The position numbers and the translations under genes are program-made. A model generated the notes under the pieces. That model ran no database searches. It was given only the letters and a program-made list of their open reading frames with translations, and was not told the DNA's origin. From Exiguobacterium sp. AM39-5BH (lineage in GTDB: Bacteria > Bacillota > Bacilli > Exiguobacteriales > Exiguobacteriaceae), in assembly GCF_003467445.1 (NCBI RefSeq), contig NZ_QSGS01000011.1, positions 1-58,146 of the forward strand: a DNA stretch of 58,146 nt, in the 5' to 3' direction. How positions within the stretch are numbered: position 1 is the stretch's first letter; each line of letters starts with the position of its first letter. Positions 17,087 through 26,352 of the stretch are shown in pieces.

Positions 17087-18187
17087 TTGAGCTTCATACG
17101 TGATCCCAGCCGGGTCATTCATATACGTCTCGAGCTCTGTATCGGTCATCGGCTCAACTTCGTTCCCTGCATCGGCCTGTTGGACGCGATAACGGACTTC
17201 CTCGAGCAACGGCTCATTCAAGAAGTAATAGAAATGACCGTCGACACCGCGTGCCCCTTCACCGGTCAACTGATATTGGACCATGTTGTTGAGGGCGCCG
17301 ACGTCCTCAATTAAACGCATGTAATCGTTCGGACCAAGCGTCGTCTGCATGTTGTCACCAACTGCCTTCAACACTTTGTCATAGTTGTTGATGAGCGATG
17401 TACCAAGTGCCTGGTCGAGAACCGCGTTGATCACTTCCATTTGGCGCTGACCGCGTCCGATGTCACCACGTGGATCGTCATAACGGTTCCGAACGTAAGC
17501 GAGCGCTTCTTCACCTGATAATTGTTGCAGTCCTTCTTCAAGTTGCACGATTTCACGTGAGGCATCATAGCTCTTCTGCTCCGACGAGAACGGGACATCG
17601 ATTTCGACGCCGCCGACAGCATCGATAAAGTCGACGAAGCCTTGGAAGTTGAGCGAGACGACGTGATCGATATCAATCCCGACCAAGTCTTCAATCGTAT
17701 TCGTCGCCATCCGCATCCCGTTGTTCGGATTTGATTCATCCATTGACCCGAAGTAGTACGCGTGCGTGATTTTATCTTGATCGAGACCGGTCTTACCGTA
17801 AGGGATGTTGAAGCCGGTATAGTCGATGTTGACGTACGAGTCTCGCGGGATACTAAGCATCGTCGTCTGCTTGTTTTTCTTGTTCAGAATGACGACGATC
17901 ATGACGTCAGACCGTCCGAACTCACCACGCGCTTTCTTCTGTGGGGACAAGTCTGTTCCGAGCACGAGGAAGCTCTCGGTATCCTCTTTATCAAATCGAG
18001 TCGGTTCGATGGACGGATCATCCTCAAGTGTCACTTGAGTACCGGATAGCATGTTGTGAGCTTTATAAAAAGCTGTCCCATACATGCTTGATCCCACGAT
18101 GACAGCAATCAAAACAAGGGCACTGAACAGCTTATAAAACGCAGACGGGCCTTTGCGCCGTCTACGAGCTTGGGTTCTTGAATTCAT
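17084..18187 (-). CDS. LytR-CpsA-Psr (LCP) family glycopolymer ligase
   Basis: Attaches wall teichoic acid or similar lipid-linked polymers to peptidoglycan on the outer face of the membrane. The 367 residues begin with a basic cytoplasmic stretch (RTQARRRRKG), a single membrane helix (about 20-42), then the LCP domain with ESFLVLGTD, GRSDVMIVVILN, LSIPRDSYVNI and the arginine-rich AYVRNRYDDPRGDIGRGQRQ. The exact polymer is not readable. It has its own promoter and splits nagR from nagBA without evident functional link. Confidence 0.9.
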   Translation of the reverse strand: MNSRTQARRRRKGPSAFYKLFSALVLIAVIVGSSMYGTAFYKAHNMLSGTQVTLEDDPSIEPTRFDKEDTESFLVLGTDLSPQKKARGEFGRSDVMIVVILNKKNKQTTMLSIPRDSYVNIDYTGFNIPYGKTGLDQDKITHAYYFGSMDESNPNNGMRMATNTIEDLVGIDIDHVVSLNFQGFVDFIDAVGGVEIDVPFSSEQKSYDASREIVQLEEGLQQLSGEEALAYVRNRYDDPRGDIGRGQRQMEVINAVLDQALGTSLINNYDKVLKAVGDNMQTTLGPNDYMRLIEDVGALNNMVQYQLTGEGARGVDGHFYYFLNEPLLEEVRYRVQQADAGNEVEPMTDTELETYMNDPAGITYEAQ

Positions 18188-18226
18188 GAGTTTCTCCTTC
18201 GCGATCGAATGATATGAGCTTCACCT

Positions 18227-18255
18227 ATTATAGAGGAAACCTCGACTTTTGTCGA
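18227..18255 (-). promoter_or_regulatory. Promoter of lcp
   Basis: TCGACA (18250-18255) and TATAAT (18227-18232), 17-bp spacing, 40 bases upstream of the start codon. Confidence 0.65.
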
Positions 18256-18305
18256 AAACGTTTTGATTACAAATCCATTTCCATACAATTTCCCACAGTT
18301 AACGA

Positions 18306-18337
18306 GAAAAAAAACCTAGAGACATGTGTCTCCAGGT
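18306..18337 (-). terminator. Terminator of nagA-nagB
   Basis: On the minus strand ACCTGGAGACACATGTCTCTAGGT folds as a self-complementary stem and is followed by eight Ts. Confidence 0.85.
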
Positions 18338-18339
18338 CG

Positions 18340-19104
18340 TTAAGCTCGAATCGAAAAGAAACGTTCAGCCGCCTCGCTGCCTCGCGCTTGTAACACATCG
18401 CTACAAGCTGACGCCGCCTCGGCGTCGAGCACGATGGTCACACTCGGATGGGCCTGTAAAATCGAGGCCGGCCAGTCGATCGTCGGCACGCTCTCAATCA
18501 TGTGATGCACCGCTTCGGCTTTACGGACACCGGTCGCGACGAGGACGATCTCGCGGGCGTTCATGATCGTATCGAGGCCCATGGTGATCGCATGCGTCGG
18601 CACTTCCTCGATCGTCTCGAAGAAACGACGGTTCGCTTCACGCGTCGATTCGGTCAGTTCAGTCACATGCGTCTTCGCGTCGAGCGCCGTTCCCGGTTCA
18701 TTGAACGCGATATGTCCGTTCTCCCCGATGCCGAGCAATTGCAGGTCTACACCGATCGACCGGACGAGCTGTTCATAGCGGGCCGCTTCCGCTTCCGGGT
18801 CGGCTGCGTCACCATGAGGCAGATGGCTCTGTTTGAACGGGATGTCATTGAACAGCTTCTCTTCCATGAAGTGATGATAGCTTTGCGGATGACTCGGTGC
18901 GAGCCCGATATACTCATCTAAATTGACGCTCGTCACATGACTGCAGTCGAGCCGGTCTCGTTTGAACATCTGATACATCCCGACAGGTGTACTGCCGGTC
19001 GCGAGTCCGAGCACGAAATCTCGTTTCCCAGCGATTCGCTCTTTGATGAGTGTATATGCGATTTCTTCTGCGTCCGTCGGTGTGTTCGCCACTAATATGT
19101 TCAT
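18340..19104 (-). CDS. nagB: Glucosamine-6-phosphate deaminase
   Basis: Converts glucosamine-6-phosphate to fructose-6-phosphate and ammonia. The 254 residues carry LGLATGSTPVGMY near 34-46, VNLDEYIG near 80 and the catalytic GIGENGHIAFNEPG near 136. Its ATG overlaps the nagA stop (ATGA), so it is coupled to nagA. Length and motifs match Bacillus NagB. Confidence 0.96.
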   Translation of the reverse strand: MNILVANTPTDAEEIAYTLIKERIAGKRDFVLGLATGSTPVGMYQMFKRDRLDCSHVTSVNLDEYIGLAPSHPQSYHHFMEEKLFNDIPFKQSHLPHGDAADPEAEAARYEQLVRSIGVDLQLLGIGENGHIAFNEPGTALDAKTHVTELTESTREANRRFFETIEEVPTHAITMGLDTIMNAREIVLVATGVRKAEAVHHMIESVPTIDWPASILQAHPSVTIVLDAEAASACSDVLQARGSEAAERFFSIRA

Positions 19105-20245
19105 TGCATGTCCTCCTTCGAATAACTGACCTTTCCTCGATGAATCGTCGTCGCAATTGTCATCGCGTCATCCCAAATGACGAGATCGGCGTCAAAGCCC
19201 GCCGCGATGGATCCTTTGTTCGTCAAGCCGAACTCACGCGCCTGGTTTGCCGACGTCATCTTCACCGCTTCTTTTACCGTGCATCCTGTGAAGGCGATCA
19301 TATTTCGAAACGCCGCGTCCATCGTCAAGACACTACCGGCCAAGTTCCCGGCTTCGAGTCGGGCTGCCCACCCTCGACGATGACCGGTTGACCCCCGAGC
19401 TCATAACGGCCGTCCGGAAGACCTTTGGCGCGCATCGCATCCGTGATGACCACGAGACCGTCCGCTCCTTTTAAACGATAGGCGAAATCGACCATCTCGC
19501 GTCGGCTATGAATCCCGTCTGGAATGATTTCGACCATGACGTCCCGCTCCAAGAGACAATAGCCGACCGTTCCCGGCTCACGATGATGAATTCCTCGCAT
19601 CTGATTGTATAAATGCGTGCCGTGTTTGACGTTCGCTTCCTTGTTCTCGGCAAACGTGGCGTTCGTATGTCCGGTCGATCCAATGGCCCCGGTCTCGAGC
19701 ATCGCTTGTTCGAGCTCACGTGCCCCCGGACGTTCCGGCGCATACGTGACGAGACGAATATGCCCCCCCGCTTCCTCTTGCCACGCACGGAATTGATGTG
19801 CGTCGGGATCGATAATGTACTCGGCCGGTTGTGCGCCCGCATTGTCGACGTTAACGAACGGTCCTTCCAAATGAATGCCGACGAGTGATGTATTTCCCAC
19901 CTCGATGACGGTCCGGGCAGCTTGCAGCGCCTTCGTGATGGCGGCCGGTGACTGCGTGATCGTCGTCGCGAAATAAGACGTCACGCCTTCTGCGAGCATC
20001 GCGCGGCTGAGGTGACGCAATCGGTCCACGTCCGCATCCATCGTATCGACGTCATAACCACCGTGGATATGGACGTCAATCATTCCTGGCGTCACGAGTG
20101 CCCCGCGCACGTCGTACTCTGAATCTGTTCCTGCCTCATAGTCTTCCATCGCACCGACGCTCTCAATCGTCATGCCATCGAACCGGATATAGCCTCGTTC
20201 CCACGTGTTGTCCCCCGAAACGATATGTGCATTGATGATCACCAT
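19101..20245 (-). pseudogene. nagA: N-acetylglucosamine-6-phosphate deacetylase, frameshifted
   Basis: Deacetylates N-acetylglucosamine-6-phosphate before NagB. The first frame (306 residues from 20245) contains the metal motif DVHIHGGYD, HLEGPFVN, the acid/base region TDAMRAKG, then runs off after VIVEGG. The second frame resumes with LAGSVLTMDAAFRNM and finishes to the nagB overlap. Adding one G to the GGG at 19367-19369 gives VIVEGG followed by ARLEAGNLAGSVL, a normal continuous 381-residue NagA. Start ATG follows AAGGTGG. As written, the protein loses its last 75 residues. A homopolymer sequencing error is more likely than decay because nagB and the operator are intact. Confidence 0.85.
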
Positions 20246-20305
20246 GATCGGTCATCCACCTTTCTTCAAATAGCTTCACCGTCATCATACCAAAAATCAG
20301 TATAG

Positions 20306-20334
20306 TTGTATAGACCAATTTTACTAACTGACAA
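20306..20334 (-). promoter_or_regulatory. Promoter and candidate NagR operator of nagA-nagB
   Basis: Minus-strand TTGTCA (20329-20334) and TATACA (20307-20312) with 16-bp spacing. The imperfect palindrome TTGTATAGACCAA (20306-20318) overlaps the -10 and resembles the NagR/DasR consensus and the AGAC half-site found upstream of nagR. Confidence 0.5.
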
Positions 20335-20375
20335 ACTCCATTTTCCCAGTTCTTTGCCCATCCTGTTTCCGCCTC

Positions 20376-20412
20376 AAACAACAAACAGGCTGACGCCGCA
20401 GCGTCAACCTGT
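20376..20412 (-). terminator. Terminator of the MATE gene
   Basis: ACAGGCTGACGC / GCGTCAACCTGT stem with one mismatch and a 4-nt loop, followed by a T/G-rich tract on the minus strand. Confidence 0.8.
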
Positions 20413-20417
20413 CTCAG

Positions 20418-21788
20418 TTAAGATGTTTCGTTCGTAATCGGTTGAGCCTCATACCGTTTGATAATATGGATGAGACGCATGACCAGCAACACGGCTCCGG
20501 CCGCTAGACCCGCAATCAAACCGATCCAATAGCCGTCCGGTCCAAAACCGAACTGTTCGGCAAGCGCATAGCCGAGCGGGAGGCCGATGACCCAATAGGC
20601 GATGAGCGACAAGATGAGCGTCACGTTGACGTCCTTGAACCCACGCAAAATCCCTTGAATCGGGGCGGCTACCGCATCCGACAATTGGAAGAAGACCGCG
20701 AAGATCATGAAGTGGGCCGCGAGTTCCACGACGGCCGCGTCGTTCGTATAGATGGCGGCGACCCGTTCATTCTGCCAAAACAAGAGCCCACCGGAAAAGA
20801 GCGACACAGCCAGGCAGAGCACGATGCCGATTTTGGCGTAGCGCACGGCGTCTTGAAGCCGCCGGGCCCCGAGCTCATAGCCGACGACAATCGTGAGCGC
20901 GCTCGACGCGGACAACGGCAACATATAGACGAACGAAGCGAAGTTGATGGCCGCTTGGTGGGCCGCGACGATATTGTCTCCATATGCACTCAACAGCAAC
21001 GTCACCGCCGCAAAGATGCTCACTTCCGCAAAAATGGCGAGACCAATCGGTGTCCCGAGTTTGAGCAATTCTTTTTGTCTCGGCCAGAAGATACGCTCCA
21101 CTGAGCGCAAGAAACGATATTCGAGGAACGGCTTTCCGTTCCGGACGAACGCGAATGCCATCAAGAAAAGTAACCAATACGTGATGGCTGATGCGATTCC
21201 TGCCCCGACACCCCCGTAAGCCGGGACCCCAAATTTTCCAAAGATGAAGATGTAGTTTAACCCGACATTAATGGGTAACCCTAATAATATAAGCAACATC
21301 GAGATTCGGGTCTTGCCGAGCGAATCCATGAGCGTGCGCAAGACGTTGAATAAGAACATCGGAAGCACCCCGAATCCGAGCGCGAGCAAGTATCCTTTTG
21401 CAATCCGTTTCCCTTCATCGCTCAATCCCATGCCGTCGACAGCAGGCGGAACGAGAAAGAATCCGAGGATGAGCGTCGCGATGCTCAGTCCAATTGCTAA
21501 GTACACACCTTGGTACAGCGTCCGTTGAATTTGCTGAATGTTGCGGGCTCCGAGCGCTTGGGCGACAATCGGTGCGACGGCGAGTAAAATCCCGCTTAAC
21601 CCCGTATAGACTGGCATCCATAAACTCGATCCGACACCTACGCCTGCCAAGTCGACGGCACCGGCCCGGCCAGACATGACCGTGTCAAAAAAGCTGATTA
21701 AGTAAAACGACACTTGTGTCACCAAAATCGGGAAGAAGATGGTGAAGAACAGTTTGATCTTTTCGTTAAGTGAATGCGTTTGATACAT
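20418..21788 (-). CDS. MATE family efflux transporter (NorM-like)
   Basis: A 456-residue inner-membrane protein with about twelve hydrophobic segments in two similar halves. FFPILVTQVSFYLISFFDTVMSG at residues 20-40 and GLPLGYALAEQFGFGPDGYWIG near the end are typical of NorM/DinF-type cation-coupled multidrug exporters. Substrates unknown. I start at ATG 21788 after GATGAGG. It is divergent from the CHAD gene across only 37 bases, so one or both promoters must overlap the neighbouring coding sequence. Confidence 0.88.
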   Translation of the reverse strand: MYQTHSLNEKIKLFFTIFFPILVTQVSFYLISFFDTVMSGRAGAVDLAGVGVGSSLWMPVYTGLSGILLAVAPIVAQALGARNIQQIQRTLYQGVYLAIGLSIATLILGFFLVPPAVDGMGLSDEGKRIAKGYLLALGFGVLPMFLFNVLRTLMDSLGKTRISMLLILLGLPINVGLNYIFIFGKFGVPAYGGVGAGIASAITYWLLFLMAFAFVRNGKPFLEYRFLRSVERIFWPRQKELLKLGTPIGLAIFAEVSIFAAVTLLLSAYGDNIVAAHQAAINFASFVYMLPLSASSALTIVVGYELGARRLQDAVRYAKIGIVLCLAVSLFSGGLLFWQNERVAAIYTNDAAVVELAAHFMIFAVFFQLSDAVAAPIQGILRGFKDVNVTLILSLIAYWVIGLPLGYALAEQFGFGPDGYWIGLIAGLAAGAVLLVMRLIHIIKRYEAQPITNETS

Positions 21789-21825
21789 GGACAACCTCAT
21801 CTCATTTCAGAAAGGAAAAATTAGA

Positions 21826-22598
21826 ATGAATCAGCGTAATGCAGAAAAATTAAAATATGAGCTTTTGGAGACGTGGAACACGTTCAATCATTATATGACC
21901 GAAGCGCTCACGTTCCAAAACAGCGAGGACATTCATCAGGCGAGGGTTCATCTTCGCAAGCTATTGACGTTCATGCAATTGTACGATACGAAACCTTCCA
22001 CGTATCGTCAATTGAAGCAATTGATGGAAGCACTCGGTGCGGTGCGGGACGAGGACGTTTTGCTTGAAGGACTCACTGTTGAGACCGATCTTGACCAGGC
22101 TTTTTCCGACCACATCGAAGCGCTCCGGGCCAAGGACCGAACGTTATTGACGTCACGCGTGACCGAAAAGATGACCCCCTCGCTCGATCAGCAAGTTCGC
22201 CGTTTTATCGGTGGACAACTATTCCGTGCCTTTAGAAAACATGACGCGGCGTCCTTTCTTGAGAAAGCTAACATCGAGCGCAAACGCCGCATCAAAGCTC
22301 ATCAAGAAGCGACGAACATGTCCGCTCGACTCGAGACGCTTCACAAAGTCAGACTTGCCGTGAAACGCGAACGTTATTTGAATGAGTACTTATTGAACTA
22401 TGAAGCGAAAGCTCGAAAGATCAAATTCAAAAATTGAAACGACTCCAAACAGAACTCGGCGATATGAACGATCGGCATCAGCTATTGCTAAGATGGATGG
22501 ACTTTACTCCGCCGGCCGGACTGAACGATGATTATGAACAAGTCGTGCATGAACTACAATCTCGGCTTGACGAATCGGTCAACGCTATTAAGCTTTAG
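21826..22598 (+). pseudogene. CHAD domain protein, frameshifted
   Basis: A 257-residue CHAD (conserved histidine alpha-helical domain) protein, probably binding polyphosphate or other anions. HQARVHLRKLLTFMQLY near residue 30-50 and LGAVRDEDVLLEGL near 75 are signature helices with conserved His and Arg. The first frame ends early at 22437, but the second frame continues as KDQIQKLKRLQTELGDMND to a TAG at 22596-22598, again typical CHAD sequence. One extra A in the AAA at 22416-22418 joins them. Start ATG at 21826 follows AAAGGA. Its stop overlaps the glsA stop on the other strand. Confidence 0.75.
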
Positions 22599-23536
22599 CG
22601 GGACGTATAGCGCTCGACAAGGAGTTCGAGCAATTTCATCCCAGCAATCGAGTTCCCTTTCGAGTCAAGTGCTGGTCCGAAAATTCCGAAGCCAACGTCG
22701 CTCAATCCGAGTTCGTGCTTGCCGGTCGCGAGAATCGCCCCTGATACGCCGCTCTTTCCTGGCAATCCGACGCGGACAGCAAATTCACCCGACGCATCGT
22801 ACATGCCGCACGTCGTCATGATTGCTTTGACGATCCGGACGACCCGGCGCGGAATCAATTCTTCTCCTGTCACGGGGTCTTCCCCATTGCCTGACAAAAT
22901 CCGGCCGATACGAGCCAAGTCAAAACAGTCGATTTCAATGGCACATTGCTTCGTATACACATCGATAATCTCATCGACATCACCCTCGACGATTCCATGG
23001 TGTCGCATGAAATAAAGCAAGGCCCGGTTTAAGTCGGTCGTCTCGTATTCAGAGCGGGCGACTTTTTCATTGTACGTGATTTCCTCGATTGGAATGTTGA
23101 GCAATGTCGCCAAAAATTGACGGAACTGATAGATTTTCAGTTCCGCCGTGTCTCCTAAAATCATGCTTGTGACGGCAAGAGCCCCGGCATTGATCATCGG
23201 ATTGAGCGGCTTTGAAGGTACCGTTTCTTCTAGCTTGGCAATCGAATTGAACGCATCGCCGGTAGGCTCCATTCCGACTTTCGAGAACACATAGTCTTCT
23301 CCAAACTCCATCAAGACATAACAGAGTGTCAGCGCCTTCGACACACTTTGAATCGTGAATTTATGATGGACGTCCCCCGCATAAATATAAGAACCGTCAG
23401 GCAGACAAATTGCCACGCCAAGCAAATCGTCCTGGACATGCGCAAGTTCGGGAATATAATCGGCGACTTTCCCTTGAGCTGTGTACGGACGACACTCGTC
23501 GACCAGATGCTCCAATTGTTGCTCCAATACATTCAT
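22595..23536 (-). CDS. glsA: Glutaminase
   Basis: Hydrolyses L-glutamine to glutamate and ammonia. The 313 residues belong to the serine-dependent beta-lactamase-fold family; the catalytic pair is Ser64 and Lys67 in FTIQSVSKALTL, with NPMINAGALAV (about 110-120) and the conserved glycine-rich LPGKSGVSGAI near 257. Start ATG follows AGGAGGTGATTGG. It ends four bases inside the convergent CHAD gene, with no terminator between them. Confidence 0.96.
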   Translation of the reverse strand: MNVLEQQLEHLVDECRPYTAQGKVADYIPELAHVQDDLLGVAICLPDGSYIYAGDVHHKFTIQSVSKALTLCYVLMEFGEDYVFSKVGMEPTGDAFNSIAKLEETVPSKPLNPMINAGALAVTSMILGDTAELKIYQFRQFLATLLNIPIEEITYNEKVARSEYETTDLNRALLYFMRHHGIVEGDVDEIIDVYTKQCAIEIDCFDLARIGRILSGNGEDPVTGEELIPRRVVRIVKAIMTTCGMYDASGEFAVRVGLPGKSGVSGAILATGKHELGLSDVGFGIFGPALDSKGNSIAGMKLLELLVERYTSR

Positions 23537-23569
23537 CCAATCACCTCCTGTCCAATCGATTTCAACCGG

Positions 23570-23598
23570 GTTATCTTACCATATTCCGAGATTGTTAA
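23570..23598 (-). promoter_or_regulatory. Promoter of glsA
   Basis: TTAACA (23593-23598) and GATAAC (23570-23575), 17-bp spacing, 35 bases upstream of the start codon; the -35 overlaps the stop of the upstream small gene. Confidence 0.45.
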
Positions 23599-23767
23599 CC
23601 ATCAAGTGGCCCGTCTTCTTTTTCTGGTTTATACCACTTCTCATCGGCCCATCGTACTGGTGGGGTGTCTTCATCCCCTTCAAGCTTCTCGCCGTAGCGA
23701 CTCATCGAGACGATAAAGCAAGAATGCCAACTACAACAATCACCGCCGTTATGCCGAACCATATCAT
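23595..23767 (-). pseudogene. Small single-span membrane protein, apparently frameshifted
   Basis: An ATG at 23767, six bases after AAGGAGAGG, opens a hydrophobic helix (MIWFGITAVIVVVGILALSS) but stops after 21 codons at TGA. The next frame carries a charged tail, MSRYGEKLEGDEDTPPVRW and onward to the stop at 23595. Inserting one base near 23704 (CGATG to CGAATG) gives one 57-residue protein with an N-terminal membrane anchor and an acidic, Trp/Pro-containing cytoplasmic tail. Not recognised. Possibly the same sort of base loss as in alaX, nagA, CHAD and cbpA. Confidence 0.5.
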
Positions 23768-23879
23768 GCGGAGCCTCTCCTTCCATTCGTGACGAATTTG
23801 TCTAGAACCATGTGAGACTTATCCTATGTCTACGTCAATATTCTCGGTACCGTTAAGAAGAACACTACATAAGAAATGG

Positions 23880-25244
23880 GTGAATAGATTGAACAAGATT
23901 GCAATTATCGGTGGAGGAATCACAGGCATGGCCGCCGCCTATTATGCCAAACAGGCCGGAGCGCACGTCACCATGTACGAAGCGAGCGACCGAATCGGTG
24001 GGAAAATCAAGACCGTCTATCGAGACGGCTTCGTCTTAGAATGCGGCCCTGACGGATACATGGCCCGAAAACCGACACTGACCGAACTGATCACTGAGCT
24101 AGGGCTCGCCGACGATCTCGTCCGATCGATAACGGGGACATCGTACATTTATGTCCGCCATCAACTTCGTCAAATGCCTGACGGATCAGTCATGGGCATC
24201 CCTACCAAGTTTTGGCCGATGGTCAAAACCGACCTCTTCACATGGCGGGGCAAGATTCGCGCCGGAATGGACCTCGTGCTTCCACGCGCCTATGCGGGAA
24301 CAGATATCTCGCTCGACAAATTCTTCCGGACCCGGCTCGGATCAGAAGTCGTCGATGCGATGATTGAACCGCTTCTCTCGGGCATTTACAACGGAACGCT
24401 CGATGATATGAGCATCGAGTCTACTTTTCCTCAGTTTATCACGATTGAAAAGAAAACACGTAGCCTGATTCTCGGTATGAAAGCATTGACACCACCTGTC
24501 CAAGCCGGTGTCAAACCGCGCGAAGCCGGGAAGTTTCTATCACTCAAGCAAGGTCTCGGCGTCCTCATCGAGGCGCTTCGACCATCGATTGATCGTCTCT
24601 ACACCGAAACAAAAGTCGAGTCGGTGCGACCCCATGAAGTCACCCTCACGGACGGTACGGTCGAATCGTTTGACGGCATCATTTTAGCCACCTCGCCGAA
24701 CGCGCTCGGCCCGCTTCTCGGTATCCCGGAAGCGGAACGGTTATCGGCATTAAAACGCACGTCTTCCATCACTGTGCTCGCAGCGTTTAAAGAAGCAGAC
24801 GTCGCGGCACTAGACGGGACCGGTTATGTCATCGCCAAAAGTGAAGGCAACGCCTTGACCGCCTGTAGTTGGATGCATAAGAAATGGCCGCATATGGCGC
24901 CCGAAAACAAAGCGCTATTACGCGTCTACATCGGTTCGACGTTCGTGCCTGAACTGTTGATGCAACCAGACGACGTGATCGCCGACTTCGCGCTGCGTGA
25001 ACTGCGGAAGATTCAACACGTCGGTACCCCGATTTTCACAAAAGTCGAACGGCACGTCGATACGATGCCGCAATATGAGGTCGGTCACAAACAATACGTG
25101 CGCGCTTTCGAAGAGCAGCTGTCCACACTCGACGGGATTGAGGCATGCGGCGCCATCTTGCATGGCGTCGGTCTCCCCGACTGCGTCGACTCAGCCAAAC
25201 AAGCCGTCTCCCGCATCATGACAAAACAGGCGGTATCCGTATGA
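23880..25244 (+). CDS. cgoX: Coproporphyrinogen III oxidase (CgoX/HemY)
   Basis: FAD-dependent oxidation of coproporphyrinogen III to coproporphyrin III, a step of the Gram-positive heme pathway. The Rossmann motif IAIIGGGITGMAAAYYA is at the N-terminus, followed by EASDRIGGKIKTV and MIEPLLSGIYNG in the substrate domain. About 454 residues. The start is uncertain: GTG at 23880 best matches the family N-terminus; an ATG at 23826 would add 18 residues before the FAD motif, and TTG at 23889 follows GGGTGA. It overlaps the radical SAM gene by four bases. Confidence 0.9.
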   Translation: MNRLNKIAIIGGGITGMAAAYYAKQAGAHVTMYEASDRIGGKIKTVYRDGFVLECGPDGYMARKPTLTELITELGLADDLVRSITGTSYIYVRHQLRQMPDGSVMGIPTKFWPMVKTDLFTWRGKIRAGMDLVLPRAYAGTDISLDKFFRTRLGSEVVDAMIEPLLSGIYNGTLDDMSIESTFPQFITIEKKTRSLILGMKALTPPVQAGVKPREAGKFLSLKQGLGVLIEALRPSIDRLYTETKVESVRPHEVTLTDGTVESFDGIILATSPNALGPLLGIPEAERLSALKRTSSITVLAAFKEADVAALDGTGYVIAKSEGNALTACSWMHKKWPHMAPENKALLRVYIGSTFVPELLMQPDDVIADFALRELRKIQHVGTPIFTKVERHVDTMPQYEVGHKQYVRAFEEQLSTLDGIEACGAILHGVGLPDCVDSAKQAVSRIMTKQAVSV

Positions 25245-26314
25245 AACGAATCGACTACAACGAGAACCCGTTCATCGTCATCTGGGAAGTGACACGTGCC
25301 TGTGCGCTGTCGTGCGTCCATTGTCGGGCCGAGGCCCAGTTTCATCGATATCCGGATGAACTCGATACCGCACAAGCCAAAGCTCTAATCCGCGACATAC
25401 ATGCGATGGACAATCCGATTCTCGTCTTTACCGGGGGCGACCCGCTCATGCGCGAAGACTTGTTCGAGTTGACGGCATACGCCGCTTCGCTCGGCATGCG
25501 CGTATCGATGACCCCATCGGCGACGCCACGCGTGACCCATGACGCCGTCAAACGGGCGAAAGATGCCGGATTGACGCGTTGGGCATTCTCGCTCGACGGT
25601 CCGGACGCCAAGTCACACGACTATTTCCGGGGTACCCGCGGCAGTTTCGAACGGACGTTGCGCGGTATCTCTTACTTCCGGGAAGAAGGCATGTCATTCC
25701 AAATCAATACGACGGTCACGGAATATAACGTCGATCACCTCCCGGAAATCGCCAAACTCGTCGGTGAGCTCGGCGTCTCGGTTTGGACGCTGTTCTTCCT
25801 CGTACCGACAGGTCGTGGCTCGCTCTTGCAACCGATATCGCCCGAACGACATGAAGAAGTACTCCGCTGGGCGTTCGCCTTGCAAGAACACGTCCCATTC
25901 ATCATCTCGACGACCGAAGCCCAATTTTATCGGCGTATCGCCCGGCAAGAGAACTTGAAACGAAAACAAGTTGGATTGTCGCCCATCGGCCATCCGCATG
26001 ACGATCTCGCCAAGGCACCCCGCGGCACGAATGACGGGAACGGTTTCGTGTTCATCTCGCATACGGGCGACGTGCAGCCGTCCGGTTTCTTACCGATTAC
26101 GTGCGGCAACGTGAAACAAACACCGCTCGCCGAGATTTACCGGCACCACCCGGTTTTTAAATCACTACGCGATCCCGATACCCACCACGGAAAATGCGGC
26201 TACTGCGAGTATCGTTACGTATGCGGCGGCTCGCGGGCTCGCGCTTATGCCGTCACCGGCGACTATAAGGCCGAAGAACCGTACTGCATCTATCAACCTA
26301 CACCTATCTCATAA
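25241..26314 (+). CDS. Radical SAM/SPASM protein (AhbD/BA_1875-like)
   Basis: A 357-residue radical SAM enzyme. The [4Fe-4S] cysteines are Cys21, Cys25 and Cys28 (CALSCVHC); TGGDPLMR follows near 63. The C-terminal SPASM-like region has CGYCEYRYVCGG and a final cysteine in AEEPYC for auxiliary clusters. The opening YNENPFIVIWEVTRACALSC resembles the AhbD/NirJ and BA_1875-type families, linked to heme or peptide modification. Start ATG at 25241 overlaps the cgoX stop (ATGA) and follows AGGCGG. Coupling to cgoX suggests a heme-related role; the reaction is not known to me. Confidence 0.8.
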   Translation: MKRIDYNENPFIVIWEVTRACALSCVHCRAEAQFHRYPDELDTAQAKALIRDIHAMDNPILVFTGGDPLMREDLFELTAYAASLGMRVSMTPSATPRVTHDAVKRAKDAGLTRWAFSLDGPDAKSHDYFRGTRGSFERTLRGISYFREEGMSFQINTTVTEYNVDHLPEIAKLVGELGVSVWTLFFLVPTGRGSLLQPISPERHEEVLRWAFALQEHVPFIISTTEAQFYRRIARQENLKRKQVGLSPIGHPHDDLAKAPRGTNDGNGFVFISHTGDVQPSGFLPITCGNVKQTPLAEIYRHHPVFKSLRDPDTHHGKCGYCEYRYVCGGSRARAYAVTGDYKAEEPYCIYQPTPIS

Positions 26315-26316
26315 AC

Positions 26317-26346
26317 AAAGAGCGCCGGCATCAGCCAGCGCTCTTT
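26317..26346. terminator. Bidirectional terminator between radical SAM gene and clpB
   Basis: AAAGAGCGC / GCGCTCTTT, a 9-bp stem with flanking A/T, between convergent stop codons. Confidence 0.8.
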
Positions 26347-26352
26347 CAATGT

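Noticed and set aside
23595..23786. 63-codon frame starting at 23786 as the true small gene
   Set aside because: It lacks a ribosome site; the ATG at 23767 has a strong one and opens a membrane helix, so a frameshifted gene fits better.
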